NCBI GenBank assembly: GCA_046342195.1
Contig: JBKDQE010000055.1
Span: 1 to 64,000, forward strand
Length of the DNA: 64,000 bases
Direction: 5' to 3'
Source: CANHBY01 sp046342195
GTDB taxonomy: Bacteria; Pseudomonadota; Gammaproteobacteria; Burkholderiales; Burkholderiaceae_C
The notes beneath the pieces are model-generated. The model was not told where the DNA came from. It saw only the letters and a program-made list of their open reading frames with translations, and did no database searches. The translations under genes and the position numbers were made by a program. Each line of letters starts with the position of its first letter. The first letter of the stretch is position 1. This document shows positions 9,127 through 17,128 of this stretch, piece after piece.

Positions 9127-9675
9127 ATGAAAACCGTTGGCGATAAACTCGAAGCATTCAGCGTGGTGGGCGTGAAACCTGGTTTTAACCACCATGAGGA
9201 AAATGGCGAGTCGGCTTTCGAGGCCATCACCGAAAAAAGCTTCCCCGGCAAGTGGAAAGTGATTTATTTTTATCCCAAAGATTTCACCTTTGTCTGCCCC
9301 ACCGAAATCGTCGGGTTCGACAAACTGAGCAAGCAATTTGCCGAGCGTGACGCCGTGTTGCTGGGCGGCTCAACCGACAACGAGTTCTGCAAACTCGGCT
9401 GGCGCCGTGATCACAAAGATCTCGACAAGCTCGGCCATTACAGCTTTGCCGATGTCACTGGCGCCCTGATTGATCAGCTCGGTGTTCGTGATCAATCTGC
9501 GGGGGTGGCTTTGCGTGCCACCTTCATCGTTGACCCTGCAAATACGATTCAGCACGTCAGTGTGAACAACCTCAACGTGGGCCGCAGCCCTGAAGAAATT
9601 TTGCGTATTCTCGACGGCCTGCAAACCGATGAGCTCTGCCCGTGCAATCGCACGGTCGGTGGAAGCACCTTGTAA
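9127..9675 (+). CDS. ahpC: Peroxiredoxin AhpC (mycobacterial-like 2-Cys type)
   Basis: A 182-residue thiol peroxidase reducing hydrogen peroxide and organic hydroperoxides in the cytosol. The peroxidatic cysteine is C57 in FTFVCPTE. The C-terminal DELCPC (C171 and C173) holds the resolving cysteines, the layout seen in AhpC proteins that are re-reduced by AhpD rather than AhpF. The ahpD gene follows 80 bp downstream. The start at 9127 is supported by TCAGGAGA a few bases upstream; an upstream in-frame extension lacks such a site. A hairpin terminator lies in the gap before ahpD, so ahpD may receive only read-through transcription. Confidence 0.92.
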   Translation: MKTVGDKLEAFSVVGVKPGFNHHEENGESAFEAITEKSFPGKWKVIYFYPKDFTFVCPTEIVGFDKLSKQFAERDAVLLGGSTDNEFCKLGWRRDHKDLDKLGHYSFADVTGALIDQLGVRDQSAGVALRATFIVDPANTIQHVSVNNLNVGRSPEEILRILDGLQTDELCPCNRTVGGSTL

Positions 9676-9695
9676 ATTTTAGCCAGCAGCCTCTC

Positions 9696-9720
9696 AAAAG
9701 CCCGGTCATGCCGGGCTTTT
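9696..9720 (+). terminator. Rho-independent terminator after ahpC
   Basis: A perfect short hairpin, AAAAGCCCGG-tcat-CCGGGCTTTT in outline, ends in four T and a C run 20 bp after the ahpC stop. The stem is GC-rich and flanked by A and T runs, so it could work in both directions. It lies between ahpC and ahpD and may reduce ahpD expression relative to ahpC. Confidence 0.75.
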
Positions 9721-9757
9721 CCCCCCCACCTTGTCCGCCCACCTCAGGAGGTTTCCT

Positions 9758-10270
9758 ATGGAGTTTTTGCAAACCCTCAAAGACCAAATTCCCGATTACG
9801 CCAAAGATATTCGCCTCAACATCGACGCGGTGATCGCCCGCTCCAGTTTGCCCCCTGAAGACGCCATTGGTGTGGCTTTGGCGGCAGCCTTTGCTGCCAA
9901 GAGCAAAACCTTGGTTGACCTCTTCCGCGTTCATTTGCCCCCCGAAACGGCCCAAGCCTGCTTCACAGCCGCCGCCCTGATGGGCATGAACAACACATGG
10001 TACCCCTATGTGGAAATGGCAGCTGACGAAGAACTCAAAACTTTGAAGCCTGAGCTTCGCATGAATGCTTACGCGACATCTGGTGGCATCGAGAAAAAAA
10101 GATTCGAGGCTTTTGCCCTTGCTGCATCGATTATAGGAAGGTGCGATTTTTGTGTGGGTTCGCATTACGCCTTGCTGAAAAAAGAAGGGCTCACCACCCA
10201 GCAACTGCGAGACATTGGTCGTATTGCTGCGGTTGTTAATGCGGCGTCACAAGTGCTGACTGCCAACTGA
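9758..10270 (+). CDS. ahpD: Alkylhydroperoxidase AhpD
   Basis: A 170-residue all-helical protein with the CxxC active site CDFC (C129 and C132) and a nearby histidine (H136), as in AhpD-like disulfide reductases. AhpD accepts electrons from a dihydrolipoamide system and passes them to AhpC. The strong ribosome binding site CAGGAGG, 9 bp before the ATG at 9758, decides the start. Pairing with an AhpC whose C-terminus ends in CPC fits the AhpC/AhpD mechanism. Confidence 0.9.
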   Translation: MEFLQTLKDQIPDYAKDIRLNIDAVIARSSLPPEDAIGVALAAAFAAKSKTLVDLFRVHLPPETAQACFTAAALMGMNNTWYPYVEMAADEELKTLKPELRMNAYATSGGIEKKRFEAFALAASIIGRCDFCVGSHYALLKKEGLTTQQLRDIGRIAAVVNAASQVLTAN

Positions 10271-10484
10271 ATACCAACGCTCAGGCTCTCATGAAATCCA
10301 AATGATGTCCTGAGGCGACATATCCCTCATCTGCCCCAAAGAATGAGGCTTTCTCTGATCAGGAGTCTTCTCAAGGCCAGATGCAGGCATTACCATTCCC
10401 GCCCATGGTGCACGGAATAACAGAGGGTTCATGCGGCCCTCACCCCGCCCGGCACATTAATAACCTTTGATAGAGAAATTCAAA

Positions 10485-10835
10485 ATGGCAACTGCAAAGA
10501 AGGCTGCTTCGGCTCCAAAAGACCTTACCCCTCAGAAAGATGTTCCCGCAAAGAAAGCAGCGTCAGGAAAATCTGCGCCGGCAAAGCGTGCTCCCAATGC
10601 GGCTTTCATGAAGGCCTTGACCCCCAGCCCTCAATTGGCTGCCGTGATCGGCGCACAGCCCCTGCCACGCACAGAGGTCACGAAAAAAATCTGGGATTAC
10701 ATCAAAACCCACAAACTGCAAGACACTGCCAACAAACGCAACATCAACGCTGACGCCAAGCTGAAAGAAATTTTCCAAAAGCCCCAAGTCTCGATGTTCG
10801 AAATGACCAAGCTCATCAACGGCCACCTGTCGTAA
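10485..10835 (+). CDS. SWIB/MDM2-domain protein
   Basis: A 116-residue basic protein. Residues 1-40 are a low-complexity tail rich in lysine, alanine and proline (repeats of KKAAS and PAKRAP), like the tails of histone H1-like bacterial proteins. The rest is a SWIB domain (from LAAVIGAQPLPRTEVTKKIWDYIK to the end, with DAKLKEIF and MFEMTKLINGHL). Such proteins occur in chlamydiae and in many betaproteobacteria and are thought to bind DNA or chromatin-like complexes; the role is not settled. The 214 bp upstream contain no gene. The ATG at 10485 is chosen over an in-frame TTG at 10467. Confidence 0.82.
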   Translation: MATAKKAASAPKDLTPQKDVPAKKAASGKSAPAKRAPNAAFMKALTPSPQLAAVIGAQPLPRTEVTKKIWDYIKTHKLQDTANKRNINADAKLKEIFQKPQVSMFEMTKLINGHLS

Positions 10836-10842
10836 ATCGTTC

Positions 10843-11008
10843 CAGGGCTTGTTCGAAAAGTCCTTGGCCCCTCATCAAATGGTCTCTCGAAGGGATCTGC
10901 GGCGTTGCAAATGTCCGCCATACCGGCTGGTATGACGGGCATTTGCGCCTTACTGCTCACTCCTATAGAGCCTTTCCTGTCCGACAATAACTTTCAGAAC
11001 AGGCCCTG
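10843..11008. repeat. MITE-like element with terminal inverted repeats and a central hairpin
   Basis: The 166-bp segment starts CAGGGCTTGTTCGAAAAGTC and, read in reverse complement from its other end, starts CAGGGCCTGTTCTGAAAGTT; over 26 bp about 20 positions match. In the middle, 10907-10924 (GCAAATGTCCGCCATACC) pairs with 10929-10946 with two mismatches around a GGCT loop. No protein is encoded. It fills nearly all the space between the SWIB gene and the convergent methylase gene. The form is that of a non-autonomous mobile element; the parent transposase was not found in the window. Confidence 0.6.
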
Positions 11009-11018
11009 CTTGGCTCAC

Positions 11019-11789
11019 TCAATAATGGGTGCTTGCCTGGAAAGCAAAAACGCTGGGTATATCGGTTGGAAGACGAGGCTTGCTTGTGCGCCAGGCTTTG
11101 ACGAATTGGGTTTTACTGAAGCCCTTTGGCAAGGTCAGCCCACAACTGATCGACAGCATGGTGGCATCTGAGAGGTGGGTCACCAAGGCTTCAAAGAGAA
11201 CTTGGTTGCGATACGGAGTTTCAATCATCAGTTGTGTTTGCTGATAACGCCGTGAAATGGTTTCAAGTTCACGAATACGTTCCCCCCTGGTTCGAGCCTC
11301 GACCGGAAGATAACCCACAAAAGCAAAACTTTGGCCGTATAAGCCGCTGGCGGCCAGTGCCATCACAATCGAGCTTGGCCCTGCCAAACTCACCACGGGA
11401 ATGCCCATCTGGTGTGCTGCGGCCACCACATGGGCCCCGGGGTCAGCCACTCCTGGCAGCCCAGCCTCAGAAATCAGGCCGATGTCATGCCCTTTGAGGG
11501 CAGGGTTCAGAAGCAATTGAATCGATGATGGAGCCTCTGGCGTGCCCCCTTTGGGGGGCCTTGGAATCTCGACAATAGCGATACTTTGAAGGGGCTGATG
11601 AAGTGGTGAGATGGCGTCAACCCGTTTCAAAAAAGCGCGGGTGGTTTTGGCGTTTTCTGCAATCCAATACTTTAGTTGGGCTGCTTGCATCAGAACCCCT
11701 GCCGGAAGGGCCCACTCGATGGACGGGGCCCCCTGAGTACCGAGGTCGAGTGTGTTCGGAACCAGGTAAAGGGTGGCGCTTGAGCTCAA
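11019..11789 (-). CDS. SAM-dependent methyltransferase, RsmI-like tetrapyrrole-methylase fold
   Basis: A 256-residue protein of the tetrapyrrole methylase superfamily, closest in outline to RsmI, which 2'-O-methylates C1402 of 16S rRNA. Visible sections are LYLVPNTLDLG, the SEAGLPGVADPGAHVVAAAH motif, LAGPSSIVMALAASGL and GYLP. It is a shorter paralogue found widely in proteobacteria beside maf; the substrate of that branch is not known to me. Its start codon overlaps the maf stop by 4 bp, so the two are translated from one message. Confidence 0.75.
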   Translation of the reverse strand: MSSSATLYLVPNTLDLGTQGAPSIEWALPAGVLMQAAQLKYWIAENAKTTRAFLKRVDAISPLHQPLQSIAIVEIPRPPKGGTPEAPSSIQLLLNPALKGHDIGLISEAGLPGVADPGAHVVAAAHQMGIPVVSLAGPSSIVMALAASGLYGQSFAFVGYLPVEARTRGERIRELETISRRYQQTQLMIETPYRNQVLFEALVTHLSDATMLSISCGLTLPKGFSKTQFVKAWRTSKPRLPTDIPSVFAFQASTHY

Positions 11790-12406
11790 ATGGCCTCCGT
11801 TTTTTTAAGGGGGTCCAGGCCGGCCGCACGCAGCAGTCGGGAGGTGTCCATCAGTGGCAAACCTATCAAGGCTGTAGGGTCAAGTGATTCAATCGTTTCC
11901 AGCAGGGTGATTCCCAGTCCTTCAGATTTTGCACTGCCGGCGCAGTCGTAAGCGGGTTCCAGTTGAAGGTAATGTGCAATCTCGGCCTCAGAAAGGGGCC
12001 GAAATTGCACCTTGACGGCCTGTAGGGCCACCTCTTCGAACGCTTGATGTCTGACACGAACTACCGCCACCGCGGTCTGAAACACCACATGGCGCCCACT
12101 GAGGGCGCGCAGCTGGGCCAGTGCTTTCTCATGCGAGCCTGGTTTGCCCAGAGCCTTGCCATCAAGATCAGCGACTTGATCCGAGCCAATGACTGTCGCG
12201 CCAGGGAACTGCTCAGCCACCGTTCGGGCTTTGGCCAGCGCCAGACGCCGTGCCAAGAAGGGGGGGGCTTCTGAGGCCAAGGGGGTTTCATCCACTCCAG
12301 GTGCATGCACTGAAAAGGGAAGGTGCAACCGCGATAAAAGCTCGCGGCGGTAGGGGGACGTGGAGGCCAGAATCAAAGAGGAGGTCATTGGCTGATTTTG
12401 AACCAT
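11786..12406 (-). CDS. Maf-family nucleotide pyrophosphatase (YceF-like)
   Basis: A protein of about 206 residues hydrolysing non-canonical or modified nucleoside triphosphates. The opening LILASTSPYRRELLSRL, the VIGSDQVADLDG active-site section and the C-terminal YDCAGSAKSEGLG are diagnostic of Maf. The SSPYRR and SDQV variants point to the YceF branch, known for m7GTP hydrolysis. Two starts are possible: 12406, with a weak AGGTG upstream, and 12388, which gives the more usual N-terminus. It is divergent from yceD, the usual neighbour of maf in this group. Confidence 0.85.
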   Translation of the reverse strand: MVQNQPMTSSLILASTSPYRRELLSRLHLPFSVHAPGVDETPLASEAPPFLARRLALAKARTVAEQFPGATVIGSDQVADLDGKALGKPGSHEKALAQLRALSGRHVVFQTAVAVVRVRHQAFEEVALQAVKVQFRPLSEAEIAHYLQLEPAYDCAGSAKSEGLGITLLETIESLDPTALIGLPLMDTSRLLRAAGLDPLKKTEAI

Positions 12407-12433
12407 GTTGCACCTGCGCATAAACTCTTGCTT

Positions 12434-12979
12434 ATGAAAAAACGCCGATTAGATCCTCATCATCTTGATGTCAGCGCTTTTGCCGAAAATGCCGCTGAAT
12501 TATCAGGCGATATCCCCTTGTTGGATTGCCAAAAGTTGCTTGACTATGCCGCCCCCGACGCTCCCCCTGGCCATAAAAATGTCGTTACATGGATGGCCCG
12601 CGGAGAGTTACGCCCTGTTCGTTCTCAAGCCCCTGAGGTGTGGCTGCATCTCGACGCCTCGGCTTCATTATTCATGGCTTGCCAACGCTGCCTTCAGCCT
12701 TTATTGGTGAAGCTGCAAGTTCAGCGCAGTTTGCGCTTTGTGGCGGGTGAAGACGCTGCTGCAGCCGAAGATGCCGAAAGTGATGACGATGTTCTGGCAC
12801 TGACCCAATCTCTCAATCTCTTCGAATTGATTGAAGACGAGCTGGTACTTTCTTTGCCCTGGGTGCCCCGCCATGAGGTATGCCCCAGCCCACTTCCGCA
12901 AGCGGCTCCTGAAGCAGAAATGAAAGAACCCCATCCGTTTGCTGTTTTGGCGCAACTCAAAAAACCAAAGGATTTTTAG
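12434..12979 (+). CDS. yceD: YceD/DUF177 protein (rRNA accumulation factor)
   Basis: A 181-residue member of the DUF177 family, normally encoded just upstream of rpmF. In other bacteria and plants the family is needed for 23S rRNA accumulation. The ACQRCLQP segment and the later LVLSLPWVPRHEVC carry the typical cysteines that probably bind metal. A central stretch is very acidic (EDAAAAEDAESDDDV). The start is the ATG at 12434; an in-frame upstream ATG lies within the maf promoter region. Unusually, it is separated from rpmF by an unrelated gene on the other strand. Confidence 0.85.
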   Translation: MKKRRLDPHHLDVSAFAENAAELSGDIPLLDCQKLLDYAAPDAPPGHKNVVTWMARGELRPVRSQAPEVWLHLDASASLFMACQRCLQPLLVKLQVQRSLRFVAGEDAAAAEDAESDDDVLALTQSLNLFELIEDELVLSLPWVPRHEVCPSPLPQAAPEAEMKEPHPFAVLAQLKKPKDF

Positions 12980-13028
12980 ATTTCGTCGGATGTTGTGGTG
13001 TGGGTGGGCGGGTGTGATACTGGGGTCA

Positions 13029-13493
13029 TCAAGCCGTCTTAATGGATGGTTCACTGGTTGATGCAACATTGATGACGTGGTCAAGGCAATAGACAGCCCA
13101 GTGTTTATAGGCACCGGGGTATTTGGGCGATGCAAACGAAACGATGGAAAGATAGTCAAGATAAGCCGACTTTTGGTAGAGCCTGAATTGCCGACCTTTG
13201 GCTTCTAGGTTCCGGGGTTGGCCACGTGCATAACTTTCGTTCTCTACAGCGTAGGCGATATAGTCGGGCCAATGAATTTCAAACACCTGACAGCCCGTGG
13301 TATGTTGAATGGGAGTTGTTGACGCCAGTAACGCTCCAACTTCAGGCAAAAGCTCCTTGGTGAGCATATCAAGATTGGTTAATTCGGCTCGGGCTTCCTG
13401 GACAAGCAGTCGCAAGCCACCTTCTTCGGGCTCGGTGATGGAAGCAAGGTGCAAGTATGGGCAGCTGTCAATGGCAGATTGCGCGTTGTTCAT
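13029..13493 (-). CDS. Hypothetical protein inserted between yceD and rpmF
   Basis: A 154-residue soluble protein that I do not recognise. It opens MNNAQSAIDSCPYLHLASI, contains FEIHWPDYIAYAVENESYA and FRLYQKSAYLDYLSIVSFAS, and ends with YKHWAVYCLDHVINVAS. The many aromatic residues and the predicted mixed strand/helix pattern suggest a compact domain. There is no signal peptide. It is on the minus strand inside what is normally a contiguous plus-strand operon, which marks it as a later arrival. The start at 13493 is the first ATG of the frame. It could be a lineage-specific protein, and I have no basis for a function. Confidence 0.6.
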   Translation of the reverse strand: MNNAQSAIDSCPYLHLASITEPEEGGLRLLVQEARAELTNLDMLTKELLPEVGALLASTTPIQHTTGCQVFEIHWPDYIAYAVENESYARGQPRNLEAKGRQFRLYQKSAYLDYLSIVSFASPKYPGAYKHWAVYCLDHVINVASTSEPSIKTA

Positions 13494-13784
13494 GAGGCTT
13501 GATGATCTTCCGGGATTTTGTAGTGAGTCAGGCCGTGTCAGGGCTGGTCAAATGATGGCTCATGAATCGCGCCATCGCATCCAGATGGCTTCTTATCATG
13601 TGATAGAATCGGGAATTTCCTGGGAAACTCTGCAAAAAGCTGTGTTGCCGCCAATGCTGAGCTTGTCAAGCTGGCTCAACAGGCACACTTGTCGTTTCCT
13701 GCTGTTACTTATTTTCAAGCCTATGCAGGCTGCACCACTTTCGCAAGTCAGCCTTTGGGTCTGGCTGCATCATCGGAGACTTTC
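13494..13784 (+). promoter_or_regulatory. Leader region of rpmF
   Basis: This 291-bp gene-free stretch precedes rpmF. A TAGAAT sequence near 13603 could be the -10 box of the promoter driving rpmF-plsX-fab, now isolated from yceD by the inserted minus-strand gene. The -35 region is not clear. The remaining ~170 bases would be a long 5' leader; I found no convincing riboswitch in it. Confidence 0.35.
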
Positions 13785-13967
13785 ATGGCCGTTCAGCAGA
13801 ACAAAAAATCCCCCTCCAAGCGCGGCATGCATCGTTCGCATAATGCCTTGCCCCTGCCCGGTACTGGTATCGAGCCTGTGACGGGCGAAGTTCATTTGCG
13901 TCATCATATCAGTCCCACAGGTTTCTATCGTGGGCGCAAAATCTTCAAGACCAAAGCTGACGCCTGA
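13785..13967 (+). CDS. rpmF: 50S ribosomal protein L32
   Basis: A 60-residue ribosomal protein. MAVQQNKKSPSKRGMHRSHN is the standard L32 N-terminus, followed by HLRHHISPTGFYRGRKI. The bacterial form without the zinc-ribbon cysteines is present. The start at 13785 follows from this conserved N-terminus. It heads the rpmF-plsX-fabHDG-acpP-fabF cluster, linking ribosome and lipid synthesis as in many proteobacteria. Confidence 0.95.
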   Translation: MAVQQNKKSPSKRGMHRSHNALPLPGTGIEPVTGEVHLRHHISPTGFYRGRKIFKTKADA

Positions 13968-14016
13968 ACTGCCGTTGATCATCCCTTGCTGCCGTATGGC
14001 AGCCTGACTTTCGCTC

Positions 14017-15102
14017 ATGAGTTCCATACTCAAACCAGTCGGCCATCCCGTGTGCATATCTGTCGACTGCATGGGCGGAGATCATGGGCCTTTGATCACC
14101 TTGCCTGCCTCCAAGGCCTTTCTCGAATCTCATCCTGATGCCCAATTAATTCTGGTTGGGCAGGCTGATCTGATTCAGCACGCCTCTGCTTGGCCTCGCA
14201 CGGATTTGGTGTTTGCCACCGAGGTTGTCCAGATGGACGATCCTCTCGAAGTGGCTTTGCGCCACAAAAAAGACTCCTCCATGCGAGTGGCCATTTCCCA
14301 GTTGAAATCAACAGATGACCAAGCCTCAAGGGGCGATGTGTGCGTTTCGGGGGGGAACACGGGCGCCTTGATGGCGATTTCCCGCTATCTCTTAAAAACG
14401 ATTCAGGGAATCGACCGGCCTGCCATTGCATCGGTTATGCCCAACAGCCAAAATGGCTTCACCACGGTGCTTGATCTTGGTGCCAATGTTGATTGCACTG
14501 CCCGGCACTTGCTTGAGTTTGCGTTCATGGGTTCGGCGCTGGTCAGTGCGGTCGAAGGCAAGGAAAACCCTTCCGTGGGGCTTCTTAATATTGGCGAAGA
14601 GGTCATCAAGGGCAATGAGGTTATCAAGCAGGCAGGCGAACTGCTCAGGCATGCTTCAAGTTTGGGTCAATTGAACTTCCATGGCAACGTGGAGGGCAAC
14701 GATATTTTCAAAGGCACCACTGATATCGTGGTTTGTGATGGTTTTGTGGGCAACGTGGCCCTTAAAACGGCAGAGGGTTTGGCGTCCATGCTGTCTCGGT
14801 TGATTCGCGAAGAATTCACTTGCAATTGGGCCGCTAAAATCGCCGCTTTTGTGGCCAGCCCGGTGCTGAGTCGCTTCAAATCCCGGGTGGATCACCGTCG
14901 CTACAATGGCGCCGCCTTACTGGGTTTGCGGGGGCTGGTCTTCAAGAGCCACGGCTCTGCCGATGCCTTTGCTTTTGAGCAGGCGCTCAACCGGGCCTAT
15001 GATGCGGCCAGAAACGGTTTGTTGCAAAGGGTTCAGCAGCGTATTGAATCAGCCCTTCCCGATCCTTTCAAACACGACGCCAACCTGACCTCCTCCGCAT
15101 GA
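14017..15102 (+). CDS. plsX: Phosphate acyltransferase PlsX
   Basis: A 361-residue peripheral enzyme converting acyl-ACP and phosphate to acyl phosphate, the acyl donor for PlsY in phospholipid synthesis. SVDCMGGDHGP near the N-terminus, the SGGNTGALMA motif and VVCDGFVGNVALKTAEG are typical. It lies 49 bp after rpmF and overlaps fabH by 4 bp. The length is within the family range. Confidence 0.95.
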   Translation: MSSILKPVGHPVCISVDCMGGDHGPLITLPASKAFLESHPDAQLILVGQADLIQHASAWPRTDLVFATEVVQMDDPLEVALRHKKDSSMRVAISQLKSTDDQASRGDVCVSGGNTGALMAISRYLLKTIQGIDRPAIASVMPNSQNGFTTVLDLGANVDCTARHLLEFAFMGSALVSAVEGKENPSVGLLNIGEEVIKGNEVIKQAGELLRHASSLGQLNFHGNVEGNDIFKGTTDIVVCDGFVGNVALKTAEGLASMLSRLIREEFTCNWAAKIAAFVASPVLSRFKSRVDHRRYNGAALLGLRGLVFKSHGSADAFAFEQALNRAYDAARNGLLQRVQQRIESALPDPFKHDANLTSSA

Positions 15103-16091
15103 ATTTACCTTTCATTCCGAGTGCCTCGCGTATCGTCGGGACAGGCAGTGCGCTGCCTGGGGCTTGCGTTTCCAATGAACAACTGGTGGCTCAGCTGGCT
15201 CAGCAAGGTATAGAGTCCTCGGATTCATGGATTGTCGAGCGTACGGGAATCCGTGCTCGCCATTTTGCATCGGATGAAATTCAAACCAGCGATTTGGCAT
15301 TTCAAGCCGCTCAGGGGGCAATTCACGCTGCGGGTTGCCAGCCCCAGGATCTGGATTTGATCATCGTGGCGACCTCCACGCCAGATATGGTCTTTCCATC
15401 GACGGCGTGCATTTTGCAGCGCAAATTGGGCAGCCACGGCGCTGCCGCCTTTGATGTGCAGGCCGTCTGTTCTGGCTTTGTCTATGCTTTGAGCCTTGCA
15501 GACTCCCTGATCCGCAGTGGGTCGGCCCGTAAAGCCTTGGTGGTCGGGGCAGAAATTTTTTCCCGATTGCTTGATTTTACTGATCGAACCACCTGCGTCC
15601 TCTTCGGTGACGGGGCTGGCGCAGTGTTGCTGGAGGCCAGTGATCAGCCGGGCATCCTGGCTGCTCAACTCCACGCTGATGGCCGCTATACTGAAATTCT
15701 TTGCACTCCAGGAACCATCTCGGGCGGCAAAATTACGGGTGACCCACGACTCAAAATGGATGGTCAGGCGGTCTTTAAACTGGCGGTCGGGCTGCTTGAA
15801 GACGTGGCCCGTGAGGTTTTGGCCAAGGCGGGCCGAACAGAAGCGGACATCGATTGGTTGGTGCCTCATCAGGCCAATATTCGAATCATCCAAAGCACCG
15901 CTCGAAAGCTCAAGCTTGATATGAACAAGGTCATCCTGACCCTCGATCAGCATGGTAATACTTCGGCGGCCTCGATCCCTCTGGCGCTTGATGCCGGGGT
16001 TCGTGATGGCCGTATTCATGCGGGCGATACCGTTTTGCTGGAGGGGGTGGGGGGCGGTTTTACTTGGGGTGCTGTGCTTCTGGACTTTTGA
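15099..16091 (+). CDS. fabH: 3-oxoacyl-ACP synthase III FabH
   Basis: A 330-residue condensing enzyme that starts fatty-acid synthesis by joining acetyl-CoA and malonyl-ACP. The catalytic triad is visible: Cys in DVQAVCSGFVYAL, His in WLVPHQANIRI and Asn in HGNTSAASIPLAL. The N-terminal TGSALPGACVSNEQL is typical. The start overlaps the plsX stop by 4 bp, indicating coupled translation. Confidence 0.95.
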   Translation: MNLPFIPSASRIVGTGSALPGACVSNEQLVAQLAQQGIESSDSWIVERTGIRARHFASDEIQTSDLAFQAAQGAIHAAGCQPQDLDLIIVATSTPDMVFPSTACILQRKLGSHGAAAFDVQAVCSGFVYALSLADSLIRSGSARKALVVGAEIFSRLLDFTDRTTCVLFGDGAGAVLLEASDQPGILAAQLHADGRYTEILCTPGTISGGKITGDPRLKMDGQAVFKLAVGLLEDVAREVLAKAGRTEADIDWLVPHQANIRIIQSTARKLKLDMNKVILTLDQHGNTSAASIPLALDAGVRDGRIHAGDTVLLEGVGGGFTWGAVLLDF

Positions 16092-16165
16092 GTGCCCTGT
16101 GGTAGGGGGGCGGGCTTTCCCAATGCCTGAAAAAAATGCAAACAACAACAAAGGATCGCGAGACG

Positions 16166-17101
16166 ATGACATCATTGGCGTTTGTTTTTCCCGGACAGGG
16201 GTCTCAATCTGTGGGCATGCTCAATGCTTGGGGCGATCACACCGCGGTGCGTCAAACCCTGGAAGAAGCCTCTGACGCACTGCAAGAAGACGTGGGCGCA
16301 TTGATTCAGAACGGCCCTAAAGAGCAGCTTGACCTGACCACCAACACCCAGCCCGTCATGTTAGTGGCGGGTGTGGCAGTTTATCGGGCTTGGCTTTTTG
16401 AGTTTGGCTTCACGCCAAGCCTATTGGCGGGGCATTCCTTGGGTGAATATTCTGCCTTGGTGGCGGCTGGCGCACTTTCCCTGGCTGATGCCATTCTCTT
16501 GGTACGATTTCGGGCCCAAGCCATGCAAGAGGCCGTGCCAGTAGGGCAGGGCGCCATGGCTGCCATTTTAGGCTTGGAGGCTCCCATCATTCAGCAAACG
16601 TGTGAGGCGGTGTCAGCTTCAGGTTGGCTGGTTGAGGCAGCAAACTTCAATGATCTCAAGCAAACCGTGATTGCTGGAACTAAAGAAGGGGTGGATCGGG
16701 CGTGTGCGTTCTTGAAAGAAGCGGGTGCCAAGCGTACTTTGCTTCTGCCGGTTTCGGCGCCATTTCATTCTCGCCTGATGAAGCCCGCCGCAGAGCGTCT
16801 TAAAACTCGCCTCCAGAGCGTCCCATTTCATACGCCCAACATCAGCGTGATTAACAATATTGATGTGGCCATCGAAACAGATACTGGTTTGATTCGTGAG
16901 GCTCTGTATCGTCAGGCCTTTGGTCCGGTTCGCTGGGTCGAGGTGATTCAATCCATGGCAGCGCGGGGGGTCAGTCATATTGTCGAGTGTGGTCCTGGCA
17001 AGGTGTTGGCCGGAATGACCCAGCGTATTGCGCCCCAACAAGCAGCAGGTGCTATTTATGATCCTGCCACCCTGGGTGAAGTGAAGGCTTTGCTGGCCTG
17101 A
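16166..17101 (+). CDS. fabD: Malonyl-CoA:ACP transacylase FabD
   Basis: A 311-residue enzyme loading malonate onto ACP. The N-terminal FVFPGQGSQSVGML, the nucleophile elbow GHSLGEYSAL with its serine, and the PFHSRLM histidine motif are present. VSHIVECGPGKVL closes the domain. The ATG at 16166 begins the conserved sequence; an ATG 30 bp upstream in the same frame adds ten unconserved residues and is less likely. It lies in the middle of the fab cluster, all genes on the plus strand. Confidence 0.95.
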   Translation: MTSLAFVFPGQGSQSVGMLNAWGDHTAVRQTLEEASDALQEDVGALIQNGPKEQLDLTTNTQPVMLVAGVAVYRAWLFEFGFTPSLLAGHSLGEYSALVAAGALSLADAILLVRFRAQAMQEAVPVGQGAMAAILGLEAPIIQQTCEAVSASGWLVEAANFNDLKQTVIAGTKEGVDRACAFLKEAGAKRTLLLPVSAPFHSRLMKPAAERLKTRLQSVPFHTPNISVINNIDVAIETDTGLIREALYRQAFGPVRWVEVIQSMAARGVSHIVECGPGKVLAGMTQRIAPQQAAGAIYDPATLGEVKALLA

Positions 17102-17128
17102 ACCATGGTTTTTTAAAAATTCTTCTTC

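Noticed and set aside
15225..16175. A 316-codon minus-strand open frame across fabH
   Set aside because: Shadow of fabH, which shows its full catalytic triad on the plus strand.
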